The notes under the pieces: model-generated
Databases searched by the model: none
The model's input: only the letters and a program-made list of their open reading frames with translations
What the model was told of the DNA's origin: nothing
Part shown: positions 37,901 through 48,132 of the stretch, piece after piece
Numbering within the stretch: the stretch's first letter is position 1
Layout: every line of letters starts with the position of its first letter
Made by a program: the position numbers and the translations under genes
Assembly (NCBI GenBank): GCA_037367405.1
Contig: JAZKJV010000297.1
Coordinates: 1,860,001-1,924,000 of the forward strand
Direction of reading: 5' to 3'
Length of the DNA: 64,000 nucleotides
Source: Ottelia alismoides
Taxonomy: Eukaryota; Streptophyta; Magnoliopsida; Alismatales; Hydrocharitaceae

Positions 37901-38160
37901 ATCTCTTATGTTGAATTCAAGAGATTTGAATATAAGAGTACTTCAACATTTATACATGCTTCATTCAGTTCATACAATATGAATATTATACAGCTTCATG
38001 AATGACTTGAGTAAATATAGTAGGATGATGACAGTCATCATATCTACATACATCTTAACTCTTAAAAACTTTTAGTTCAGGTGGGTACTCAAACATTTTG
38101 AATACATCATCTCTTATAGAGCCATCATTCTGTATAATGCAGTGAACCGTGTCATTCATG
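34909..38160 (-). pseudogene. Copia pol remnant (minus), heavily decayed
   Basis: Minus-strand pieces in the copia order INT-RT-RNH. A pre-integrase segment at about 37,210-37,030 (GHISIDEINRLL, then HTCEYC), an RT segment at about 36,190-36,060 (IFKRKRK, then NVVTFKA), the LEEDIHMKYPQGF and SIHGLK stretches at about 35,950-35,850, and an RT/RNase H junction at about 35,560-35,350 (KGFFSLRYGIDLSK). Frames change constantly and no catalytic YVDD box is legible. Placement next to the minus-strand LTR at 34,908 makes the two one element. Confidence 0.65.
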
Positions 38161-38409
38161 ATTGAATGTCGAGAGCACATATGTATGTCAGAACATCTTC
38201 ATAGATTTTATAAGGCTAATTGATAATTACGATCATCATCGACATGTCACTTCCAAAGTACATTCGATGAGAGATCAAGATTGTAGAGACATACAAACCC
38301 TAGATTGTTGTCCTACTGTCCATTTAATTGCCATTCCTCATTGTTATGAGGAAACTTGCACATTGCAACCACATACATTATGTGTCCAATTGCAAGTACA
38401 ATATCTTGA
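38161..38409. other. Unassigned segment between copia pol remnant and LTR copy
   Basis: By position it should hold the 5' untranslated or gag part of the minus-strand copia element. I see no gag motif in it. Confidence 0.2.
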
Positions 38410-39157
38410 TCATGTATCCAATCCATGATATTTCCATCAAATACTTTCCAAAAGTATATATGAAACCCTACAAATTCAGTCAAGCTTCCAAAGGGAGACG
38501 ACTGTGCACGGAATTTGATTCTTCCCAAAATTTCATGAGTGAGCTCATGTCTTCCGGTTCAGTAACGAACATGTATGATCCCTTTGAGAGATCGTATTAC
38601 TTATATGCCCTTGCATGTGCACCAGCGTGTCGGTGTATAGATCTTGGTTAGGTCATCAACCTATTGGTCTGTCAAATGTACATACTCAAGCATATAGTAA
38701 CACATCTATCTCCGGTCAGAGGATGCATGCCTATATCGTGAGAGAATACAACATAGGACTTTGGTTATTTCGATTTCGTTGAGTCAACTCTTCGACCTAA
38801 CTAAATCTGACACCTCTTAATATCTATTCCTATGCAGAGGACCTGCATCAATAGGTCTATTAGATATCAACCTTTAGAGAAAGGATTGCCTTCTCCTTCT
38901 CATGCTAGAGATCCTCTCTTAATAATCATAACGGTGCTTAATGAGTCCTCAATCTAACTCTTTAGATATTCATTCAAGCATCAATCTTTATGATTCAATA
39001 ATTAAATCAACAGTTGTATGATCATTAAGATGGACATGATACATAACCTTAATTATATTAAGGGACCTATCAAGTAAATTAGTTAATTTTCATTTCAGAT
39101 ATATGAATGATATTTGCAATAAGATTTATTGCATAATGGATCACCGTGGGCTCGCAT
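38410..39157 (-). mobile_element. Copia-type LTR fragment (second copy, minus)
   Basis: About 750 bp nearly parallel to 34,150-34,908: shared AACCCTACAAATTCAGTCAA, the GGTGTATAGA block, and the TCATCAACCTATTGGTCTG block. Its outer edge (CATGTCCAATAA at 39,157) corresponds to the LTR start. It is shorter than the copy at 32,320-34,908, so it is truncated or recombined. Confidence 0.6.
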
Positions 39158-39560
39158 GTCCAATAATAAGTAGTATCAAATCATATGACCTATGCTGTGG
39201 TCCATCAATACATGTAAATTGTATTAAAAGAATGAGAAATCTATATTTGATTAATGAACATGTCATTTATAGAACTCGGATATGTGAGATATATGTCCAA
39301 GTCAAAACCACATAATGCCTTCTATACTATTTCTAAGAATACAATGAATTTAGATCTTGTGCATATAAAGATCTACGGGTTTGATGGTTTATTGATCGTT
39401 GAAAATAAGAAATACTTTATCACCTTCATGGATGACCTTCATGGATGATATAAGTAAATAGTGTTATGCATATTTACTGAAAATTAAGGATAATATCTTA
39501 TATAAATTTATTTTATTTAAGAATGAGACTAAGACATAAACATGCAAAGTCCTTAAATGT
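39158..39560 (+). pseudogene. Copia integrase remnant (plus)
   Basis: AFYTISKNTMNLDLVHIKIY followed by NKKYFITFMDD at about 39,310-39,440 matches the start of the copia integrase core (LxLVHxDIxG, then KYFITFIDD). The first catalytic aspartate of the LVHSDI motif is replaced (HIKIY). The opposite strand to the neighbouring copia remnant shows it is a different element. Confidence 0.6.
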
Positions 39561-40290
39561 CATAGGTCAGGCATGAGCAGTCAATATACTCCATACATGG
39601 TCGGATGAGAGAGTTGTCTCATAAAAATGAATAAGAAAATAGTTTATAAAGATGAGAGGCTAAAACAACATAAAAATGCTTTTAACCTACCCTGCACTTT
39701 ATGCTACTTTCCTTGTGTCAGTATTGAGCACTCATACTTTTATGGAAATCCAACATATTGAGTCAATACTTTTACCGTAAATTCTCATTTCACTTCTAAA
39801 GGTTGTAATGTATATAATGGACATTTATACATTGTGAATGGAGAATAGACTAAAAGAATTTATTTTCAACGTTTTATATCAAATTAATCTATTAATATTA
39901 GCCTCAGGTGTCGAATAATGTCATTGTTGAGTATCAAGATTAGGAAGATAAGATGACCAAGAGAGAGAATTTTTAAACAATGATATAATGATGCATGCCT
40001 TGTAGCGAGCAATAACAAATTCGAGAATCAAAATCAAGGTGGAGTTTTGTGGAGGTTTTCGATTACATTCGAGTATGAGAAAGTTGAATAGATAGATTCA
40101 AATCACATTAGAAATCCAATTGGCTTTGAATCGATTGTTGGATTCTACGATTAATTATGATATCTTTTGGAATTCTCTTTTTCAAAATTTATTTCAGAAT
40201 TCTTTATGTTCCTAAAAATAAAGCGGGTATCTTCTCATTGGAGGGAGAAAGTGTGTGTGCGTAGATGTAGTCGTGTGGGGTTCCACATAT
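39561..40290. other. Intergenic stretch, no feature seen
   Basis: AT-rich sequence without a recognisable domain or repeat. The early part may be more of the decayed plus-strand copia element. Confidence 0.3.
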
Positions 40291-40714
40291 CGAAGAGGAT
40301 TGAAGAGGATCCTCTGCTGTAGAGGGGATTGCAGCAGAGGTGTTGTAATCTCCTTTAAATTTTTTTGTGACTTTGATTTAAAAATCCAATTTTATAGATT
40401 GAATCTTATATTAATGATCTACAAATCCTTCAATTTTTTCTTAAATCCGAGATTATTTGCTATTTTATCTTAATGATCAAACATTCGGTCAAGATCTAAG
40501 CAACTTAAACTCCATTTAAAAAAATAGGAATGTTCAACCACTAAGATAAAATAGCAAATAATCTCGGATTTAAACGAAATTTGAAGGATATGTGGAGCAT
40601 CAATATAAGATTCAATCTATAAGGTTGGATTTTAAAATTAAAATCTCAAAAAAAATTTAAAGGGGATTACAGCACCTCTGCTGCAATCCCCTCTACAGCA
40701 GAGGATCTCTTCCC
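40291..40714. repeat. Long foldback MITE with 9-bp target duplication
   Basis: A 424-bp inverted repeat: arms of about 170-180 bp (CTCTGCTGTAGAGGGGATTG near 40,312 paired with CAATCCCCTCTACAGCAGAG near 40,684; TTAAATCCGAGATTATTTGC near 40,440 paired near 40,555) around a loop of about 60 bp. It is flanked by perfect TCCACATAT (40,282-40,290 and 40,715-40,723). The 9-bp duplication points to Mutator-type mobilisation. It lies about 560 bp beyond the stop codon of the kinase gene. A short related piece is near 40,930-40,960. Confidence 0.85.
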
Positions 40715-40723
40715 TCCACATAT

Positions 40724-41276
40724 TAGAGGAAAGGTTATCCTAAAATCAAAGCCATCTTTTCAGTAAAAAAGTTTCTCATCTGCATAGGTAAAATATGTTT
40801 TTAACTTCAGTAACATAGGAGATCCATTGGAGGAGGAGGATCGGATGACTCTCATAGAGAGTCGGTACGAGATAATTGGCACGCATCTTAAGGTTGTTCG
40901 ATTTTCATCCAACGGATTCCCTATATTACAGCAGGTGTTGTAACAGTTGAGGATCCTCTCTCCCTTTGATATTGGTCTATGTGAAATAACAAACAAAGTT
41001 TCGGCACCTGAAAAATCGGCTTATTGATAATGTGTTTATGGAGACGTACGGCATTGTTATAATTAGCTCTAAGGTGCCATACTAATTAATCAAACTGCAT
41101 CCTGCAAGTTTTTTAATGATTCATGTTAACATATCCATTGTATGTATTCATTCATGAAACATCAATGGAGTGTGTAATTATTTATCTTTTATTCATACTC
41201 GATCACATCGTACCTAACAAAGGAACATCATCACTGCAGAATTGGACGATCGCACTGCCGTTGCATGCATGGATTG
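40724..41276. other. 3' flank of the kinase gene
   Basis: No coding trace. It contains a diverged fragment (GGTGTTGTAACAGTTGAGGA near 40,936) resembling the foldback MITE arm. The 3' untranslated region of the minus-strand gene must lie here, but I see no certain polyadenylation signal. Confidence 0.3.
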
Positions 41277-43129
41277 TCAGCCCCTCTCAGTCATCATGGC
41301 CGTGAACTCTTCGAAACTCATCACCGCGTTTCTGACATCGAGAATATCGTTGATGGCATCGGTTACATCTTCGAACTTGTACTCTGTCAGTGCTAACTCC
41401 AGCTCTTCTCTTTCAATGATTCTGCACAAGTAAAGAAAATTACTTGGGATCACTCGCGGAAACAAACCGAACTAGTTGTGTCAAAGAATCATAACGAACT
41501 GTACTCGTTTTCGTTCTTGTCGAAGTATTCAAAGGCGAGCTGGATATTGCCTTTACTCTCGCATTCATCCAGCGGCATCATGGCAGCGATGGACTCCATG
41601 AAATCTTTGTTCATGTCATCTTGATAAGAGCAATCGTGCTGCACATTCGACCAAAATAAGGGAACTCTGCATGCAAGAAAGCTCCAGTTGTTGTAATGCA
41701 TGTCCAACACAAATCAACGTGACCATACCGGATCCATGAGCCGCTCGACTTGAGAATCGTCGAGATTCAAGCCGAGCACTATGAGTTTGATCTTCAGTTC
41801 CTCAATCGAAATGCGGGCTTCTTGGTCGATGAGCATGGTTCGCAGTCGGTTCTTGTAGCATTCCATTCTCGCCAGTGGCACACTCTTAGCTATGACCTGC
41901 ATGCACATGTACAACCCTCCAATCTTATAAGCTCCAATGCTGATTCCTAGTATATTAATTACGTACCATCAGAGCGATTCTCTTTATCTTGCTGAGCTCC
42001 CTGATTTCCCTCAACCTGGCTACGAAAGCGAAACCGACCATCAAAACGGTTGTTTCGCCCTCTTTTCTGATCCATGGATTTTCTGGATTCAAATTTCGAG
42101 TGATCATGATTCAGTTACATGAAAACATACATAAGATATCATCAGATGTGAAGGACATATGTGTTACCAAGAGTTTGTTGTGCGGTGGTTCGCTCCGCTC
42201 GCGCGATCAATCCAGTAAGCAGATCCAGGGCGCTTTCGGATACATTAACCAGTGATTCATCACACCAGACCAGCTGATCTTTACACGCAGCTCTTTCTAT
42301 CTCGAGCCTCAGTTCTGTTATTGGTTTAGTTTGTTGCCGTGGTCTGAAAAAAGACATTCTTTTCTATTTGATCATAATAAAATTGTTACCTTGAGAGATT
42401 TGAATTGTTCCGGTGAGCATGGAGTAGAGGATGAACCCGATATTTCTCAAGTCGTCTGGCTTTCCACACATGTGTTGCCTCCGCAATGTTTCTGATTCGC
42501 GGGATATTAAGATCAGATGTACACATTTAGTTATTAGTTACAAGAAGTACAAGATGAAGTCATCGAATTGGTGTACCTCTATTGACGAGCATGATGGTGG
42601 AGGCTCCGAAATCGGCGAGCTTAACATGCAACTCGCCGGTGGCGTCGTCCGTTGCGAGCAGGACATTGCGGGGATGGAGATCGCAGTGTACAACTCCCAT
42701 TTGATGGCACCAATGAACGGCTTTCAGCAGCTCCCTGAACCACCTCTTGGCCAACTCCTCCGGCACCACCTTCCCTTCTCTCGCTATATAATTCTCGAGC
42801 GTTCCACCCGAGCATAGCTCCATGACGAGCCACACGGAGTCCTCGTCCTCGAAGGCACCGCCTTCGAAGCGTACGATGTTCGGGAGGCCGGACAGATAAT
42901 GGAAGACCCTGATCTGATTCCTTATGAACCTCGCGAAACGATACTTCTTCTTTGAAATGCACTTGCATGCCAGGACCTTCTGTGTGACCTTGTCGATGCA
43001 TGTGGTGACGGAGCCGATCAGCGAGTGCCCCAATTCTTCGCCGCCGTCTACGACGTAGATGTCGTGGATGTCGCGCGCGTACTTTCCGAGGATCCATAGG
43101 TGTTCGGGCGGTTGCTTGTGTGGCTCCAT
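41277..43129 (-). CDS. CDPK-derived protein, probable pseudokinase (7 exons)
   Basis: Seven exons on the minus strand: 43129-42577, 42491-42390, 42314-42168, 42082-41967, 41896-41729, 41638-41505, 41421-41277. All six introns (70-90 bp) are GT-AG and phases agree, giving 1,365 nt and 454 residues. The start at 43,129 has a strong context (AAC ATG G). The protein follows the CDPK plan from ILGK: kinase domain (about 13-280), junction with RLREIRELSKIKRIAL (about 305-320), then an EF-hand region. Kept: the beta-3 lysine (ACK), catalytic Asp and Asn (HCDLHPRN), and DFG. Changed: glycine loop GHSLIG, alpha-C Glu to Gln, HRD Arg to Cys, catalytic-loop Lys to His, and an activation segment of about 13 instead of about 27 residues. 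EF loop 3 (DKNENEIIEREE) keeps most calcium ligands; loops 1, 2 and 4 are degenerate. CDPKs are calcium-activated Ser/Thr kinases. There is no N-terminal Gly2 for myristoylation, and the usual variable domain is nearly absent. The loss of kinase activity is inferred. Confidence 0.85.
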
Positions 43130-43645
43130 GTTCTCGAAGCGAGAGAAGAAGAGTATTCTGCAAATATCGACGATGGCTTACATGTGTAGATAAATACACA
43201 ACGTAGATATGTTACTTCCGTTGGATGACTGTTAAAACGGTTGAAGTAGTTGCCATCCATCTGTGAGTGTTCAGAGGTAACAATGTATTTCTTTTCTGAT
43301 TTAGGGAATATTATAAATGATCAAATGGTTTATAGAGAATGGGCTTTAATTAGGATTACGTTATAGCAAAATAAATAGCTACATATTTGACATTGATCTC
43401 ACCAATTATAGATGGAACCTTTAGCATAGCACAACTTTTATGATTCTCTTCTGCTTCTTGAATGGTAATGTCCTCAACTGTTTCAATTTGCATAGGACTA
43501 TGGTAATGTTGTCTGAATGGGTAAAAAATAGTGAAAAATAGCACGTATAGATGGCCCTTTATTGGAGTAAATGGAAGGAAAAGAAGAGGGCATATGTACG
43601 CATGATCTATAGAATTTGACTCAAAGAAAATGATATGTGTTTGTG
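43130..43645. other. Upstream region of the kinase gene
   Basis: The 5' flank of the minus-strand gene, about 515 bp up to the copia insertion. Presumably it holds the promoter and 5' untranslated region. I see no TATA box I would defend. Confidence 0.35.
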
Positions 43646-43701
43646 TGCATTAATGTGACTTGAATCCTAACTACTTGTTGGGTTGCTGATGTGGTTGATC
43701 C

Positions 43702-43855
43702 GTGTCCTGGCTTCTGATTGGCTGAGAGCTGTTGGCTAGGATTGCTGACATGTCTGATATGTGTCCTGCCATATGATTGGCTAAGAGATGTTGGATTAGG
43801 ATTGCTGAAATGTTTGATTTGTGTCCTGCCTTCTGATTGGTTGGGAGCTGTCGGG
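43702..43855 (+). promoter_or_regulatory. U3 tandem repeats with inverted CCAAT boxes (copia LTR)
   Basis: GTGTCCTG starts at 43,702, 43,761 and 43,821 (spacing 59 and 60). Each is followed by TGATTGG and then an AGCTGTTGG-like block. The 3' LTR has the same three units near 48,187, 48,246 and 48,306. The arrangement resembles the tandem U3 enhancers of other plant copia elements. Confidence 0.6.
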
Positions 43856-43893
43856 ATGGATTGGTGAATACAAATGGTATTGTTATGTTGCAG

Positions 43894-43900
43894 TATAAAA
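43894..43900 (+). promoter_or_regulatory. TATA box of the copia 5' LTR
   Basis: TATAAAA just after the CCAAT repeats; its equivalent in the 3' LTR is at 48,379-48,385. Confidence 0.6.
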
Positions 43901-44129
43901 AGAGCCATAGGGCCACCAGATACTGCATCCTCATTTCTGATCATGTTTCTCATCCCATATCTGTACCTTCACAGTACCCTCTGTATTACATCTTTCTCCA
44001 TATAGTGAAATTGATCGTCGCCGCCCAAAGACGTAGCCCATTTACGGGTGAACCTTGTAAATCCTTGTGTTTGCATCTTTCTTGTTTGATCATGTTTGTG
44101 CGTAATTGCTTCCGCGATTCGTAACAAAC

Positions 44130-44141
44130 TGGTATCAGAGC
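44130..44141 (+). other. Primer-binding site, initiator tRNA-Met
   Basis: TGGTATCAGAGC, the standard plant copia primer site, three bases after the 5' LTR end. Confidence 0.95.
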
Positions 44142-44170
44142 TTCAGATTCTGTCAGGATCATCCAGTAAG

Positions 44171-44986
44171 ATGGCGTCACACTATCTGAAGATCGAGAAG
44201 TTCACGGGGAAGAATAGATTCAGTATATGGCAGATCAAGATGCGCGCCCTTCTGAAGCAGCAGGTTATCTGGGCACCGTTAGATCAAGAGCGGGCGAAGT
44301 CACTCGAGCCGTCCGAGTTGATGGTGCGGGAAGAGAAGGCACACTCGACGATCATGTTGTGTTTGGCGGACGAGATTATCGCAGAGGTTGCCGATGAGGA
44401 TTCCACGACCGGTTTGTGGTTGAGACTCGAAATTCTATACATTACTAAGTCTCTGACCAACAAGTTGTTCTTGAAGCAACGTCTGTTCTCTCTCCACATG
44501 CAGGAAGGTACATCTCTTAAAGAACATCTAGATCGCTTAAATACATTGTTGATGGATTTAAGAAATGTAGATGTTAAGATTGAAGATGAGGATGCTGCCT
44601 TGATTTTGTTGGTTTCTCTTCCATTATCGTTTGAAAATTTAATTCAATTGTTCATTATAGGAAGAGAGTCAATAACCCTAGAGGAAGTTCGCACGAGTCT
44701 GCATACACGTGAACTTCGACATATGGCTATCGGGAGGCAGGACTCTAACGCTGCAGGTTTGGTTATGACTCATGAGAAGAGTCATGCCAGATCTAGCTAT
44801 ACAAAGAAGGGAAAGCAGAAGTCCAAGTTGAAGAATCACAATGCTAGGGACATCTGCAATTACTGCAAGGAACATGGACATTGGAAGAAGGACTGCCCGA
44901 AGAAGAAAGGCAAAGCTACGGTTGTTGCCGTAGCCCATGGAGGCGCAGATTCTGATGATGATCTGGTTCTCATCGTCACGGATTAA
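44171..44986 (+). pseudogene. copia gag region, ends at a premature stop
   Basis: Open from ATG 44,171 for 271 codons, starting MASHYLKIEKFTGKNRF. Two parts are visible: the UBN2-type gag body (W at FSIWQIKMRALL, LFSLHMQEGTSLKEH) and a CCHC zinc knuckle CNYCKEHGHWKKDC (C-X2-C-X4-H-X4-C) near 44,860. In copia elements gag and pol form one frame. Here a TAA at 44,984-44,986 separates them, and the pol frame continues directly. The gag body itself is intact and could still make a capsid protein. Confidence 0.9.
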
Positions 44987-47900
44987 AAGACGACGGATAA
45001 TACCTGGATTCTTGATTCAGGTTGTTCCTACCATATGACTCCCAATGAAGATTGGTTCTACACCTATGAGAAGATAGATGGCAGAAACGTCATCATGGGG
45101 CATGATGCAGCATGCAAGATTATAGAAATTGGCTCTATGAAGATCAAGGTGCATGATGGACTCGTGAGGACGGTGACAGAAGTACATCATGTTCCTGATC
45201 TGAAGAAGAAGAACCTGATATCACTTGGAGTCTTGGACTCTGAAGGATACAGGTACAACGCTGAAAGTAGAGTTATGCAGGTTGCCAAAGGTGGGGTTCT
45301 TGTCATCAAGGGCAACAAGGAGAATACATTGTACGTCATGCAGAGATCTACAGTTACCGGTTCTGTTGCAGTGGTGTCCCAACTCCAAAGATCAGAGTCA
45401 AAATTGGGGCATATGAGGCTGGGACACATGAGTCAGATGGGGATGAATATCCTCATTCAGAAAGGCCTCATCGGGGATCTCAAGGGATCCAAACTAGAGT
45501 TCTGTGAGCATTGCGGACAAGATGCAATTCAGTAAAGCTATCCACAGGACGAGGGAGACGCTCGACTACATCCATGCCGATTGTTGGGGTCCTTCACGGG
45601 TCCCATCTTTGGGAGGTGCCAGGTATTTTCTGTCTATTATTGATGATTACTCTACGATGGTGTGGGTGTACATGATGAAGCACAAGAGAGAGGCATTTCA
45701 GACCTTCAGGAAGTGGAAGATCTTGGTGGAGAACCAGACTTCTAAGAAGGTAAATCGTCTTCGTACAGATAATAAAGTGGAGTTATGTTCGTCAGAGTTC
45801 AATGAGTTCTGCAAAGAGGAGGGTGTTGCAAGACATCTCACCGTTAGAGATACGCCACAACAGAAAGGAGTTGCTGAACGAATGAACATGACGCTTCTGG
45901 AGAGAGCAAGGTGAATGCTCTCTAATGCTGAACTTGGTAGAGCATTCTGGGCTGAAGCTGTGAATATAGCTTGTTACTTGGTGAATCGGAGTCCCGCATC
46001 TGCCATTGGTTGCAAAACACCCATGGAGGTATGATCTGGTAATCATGATGATTATTCTATTTTATGAGTCTTTGGTTGTGCTTCCTATTATCATGTTAAT
46101 GAAGGAAAATTAGAACCAAGGGCAAAGAAAGGGGTGTTTACAGGATATGGTGCAGGAGTAAAGGGGTACAGAATTTGGTCCCCTTTTGAGCATAGAATTA
46201 TTGTTAGCAGGAATGTTGGTTTTGATGAGAATTCCATGCTTCACTCGAGTAGTAAGTCTATTGATGCAGGGACAAGTGATGATGGATCCGAACAGGTGGA
46301 GTTCAAACTGACACCAAGTAGTGATCACACTGCTTCTGATCAGGCTGTTGCTGAATGACCTGAAGTTGAGCAACCGGAGGAGAGGCAACGAAGTGTTGCT
46401 ACTGATCGGCCTCTTAGGGAGATACATCCACCGCAAAGATACAGATTTGAAGACATGGTTGCATTTGCACTACATGTTATGGAGGAGACAGAGTCTCCAG
46501 AGCCCTCCACTTACAGGGAGGCAATATCTGGTGCAGAATCCAGGCAGTGGATTGTTGCTATGGGTGAGGAGTTGGAGTCTCTTCACAAGAATAAAACATG
46601 GGAGCTTGTCAAATTACCAAAGGGGAGGAAAGTTGTTGGATGCAAATGGGTCTTCAAGAAAAAGACAGGAATCTCAGGCAATGAAGGCATCAGATACAAG
46701 GCACGTCTAGTTGCGAAGGGTTACAGTCAGAAGGAAGGTGTGGATTACAACGAGATATTCTCTCCTGTTGTAAGACATACATCCATCAGGGTGCTACTAG
46801 CTCTTGTAGAACATCAAGACTTGGAGCTGGAGTAGTTAGATGTGACGACAACTTTCTTGCTTGGTGAACTCGAAGAAGACATTCTTATGAGTCAGCTGGA
46901 GGGATTCATATCTCAGGGCAAGGAAGATCATGTGTGCAGATTGAAGAAGTCCATGTATGGGCTTAAGCAATCTCCTAGGCAGTGGTACGAAAGGTTTGAC
47001 ATCTTCATGATTGATCATGGGTTCAACAGGAGCCCATACGATTGTTGTGTTTACCATAAGAAGGTGGAGGATGGCTCCTTCATTTTTTGTTATTGTACGT
47101 CGACGACATGTTAATTGCTGCCAAGCAGAAGAGTGCCATAAATGATCTGAAGAAGCTCGTTAATTCAGAGTTTGACATGAAGGACCTTGGTGCAGCAAAG
47201 AAGATTCTAGGGATGGAGATAATTAGAGATCGTGCAGAAAAGAAACATTTCTTATCTCAAAAAAAACTACATTGAGAAAGTTCTAATGAGATTTGGGGTG
47301 TCTACAGAAAAGCCTTTAGGTACTCCATCCGCTTCAAACATTCATCTTTCATTTTCTTTCGTACCACAGTCAGACACGGAGAAGGAACACATGTCACATG
47401 TTCCTTATGCTAACACAGTTGGGAGTCTTATGTATGCCATGGTATGCACAAGACCTGATATTGCTCATGTTGTGAGCGTTGTTAGCATATTCATGGGCAA
47501 CCCAGGGAAGGAACATTGCCAGGCAGTCAAGCAGATTTTCCGCTATCTGAGAGGAACATCAGACATTGGCCTTATCTACAGAAGTGATTCAGATTGTTTA
47601 GTTGTTGGATATTCAGACTCAGACTATGTTGCAGATGTCGATGGAAGGAGATCAATGATCGGCTATGTTTTCACTTTGGGAACTTCGGTCATCAGTTGAA
47701 AGGCTACCTTGCAACCATCAGTTACCTTGTCTACTACAGAGGCAGAGTACATCGCTTTGACAGAGGCTGCAAAGGAAGGCATCTGGCTAAAGGGCTTAGT
47801 TGGAGATTTCGATCTTCAAAAAAACCATGCTATAGTATATTGTGACAGTTTCAGTGCGATATGCTTAGCCAAGGATCACGTGCATCATGAAAGAACCAAG

Positions 47901-48059
47901 CACATCGATGTCTGATATCATTTCATTTGTTCTGAGAAGAGGATCAAGGTAAAAAAGTTCAGCACAATAGATAATCCAGCCGATATGTTCACAAAGGTAG
48001 TTCCTGTGAGTAAGTTCAAATATTATTTGGACTTGCTCAATGTTGATATTTGGAAGTAG
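44987..48059 (+). pseudogene. copia pol region (protease-integrase-RT-RNase H), multiply disrupted
   Basis: Order and landmarks: protease DSG (near 45,015); integrase zinc motif (GHMRLGHM near 45,410, CEHC near 45,505) and core with HAD, RTDN and VAER for the three acidic residues (45,575-45,885); RT with GCKWVFKKK (46,640) and YVDD (47,093); RNase H with STTEAEY (47,735) and the final stop at 48,057-48,059. In-frame stops at 45,912, 46,032, 46,065, 46,356, 46,833, 47,697 and 47,913, and frame changes near 45,515, 47,085 and 47,262 (an A run). All catalytic acidic residues remain readable. It cannot produce full pol. Confidence 0.92.
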
Positions 48060-48121
48060 CCCCAAAAGGGGCTGGCGGCGGCATGGCAAAGCTTGACGAA
48101 GCTTCTCAGAAGATTCAATTC

Positions 48122-48132
48122 AAGGTGGAGAT
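48122..48132 (+). other. Polypurine tract of the copia element
   Basis: AAGGTGGAGAT directly before the 3' LTR start TGTTAATG; it is the usual plus-strand primer position. Confidence 0.8.

Larger units (their letters stand above)
43646..44126 (+). repeat. 5' LTR of the copia element
   Basis: Runs from the start block TTAATGTGACTTGAATCC to GATTCGTAACA. U3 carries three tandem units of about 60 bp, each with GTGTCCTG and an inverted CCAAT box (TGATTGG), then a TATA box. It matches 48,133-48,611. Confidence 0.9.

Noticed and set aside
42315..42345. Alternative acceptor TTTTTTCAG for exon 3 of the kinase-like gene
   Set aside because: It has a better pyrimidine tract, but from the exon 2 donor it shifts the frame to an early stop. 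The acceptor at 42,315-42,316 keeps the frame and the alignment with CDPKs.
42621..43199. 192-codon minus-strand frame overlapping kinase exon 1
   Set aside because: Shadow of exon 1 in another frame; the kinase frame is the one with domain motifs and consistent splicing.
43621..44124. Open frames within the copia LTRs, repeated at 48,115-48,609
   Set aside because: The same frames recur in both LTRs because the LTRs are copies; no coding signal.
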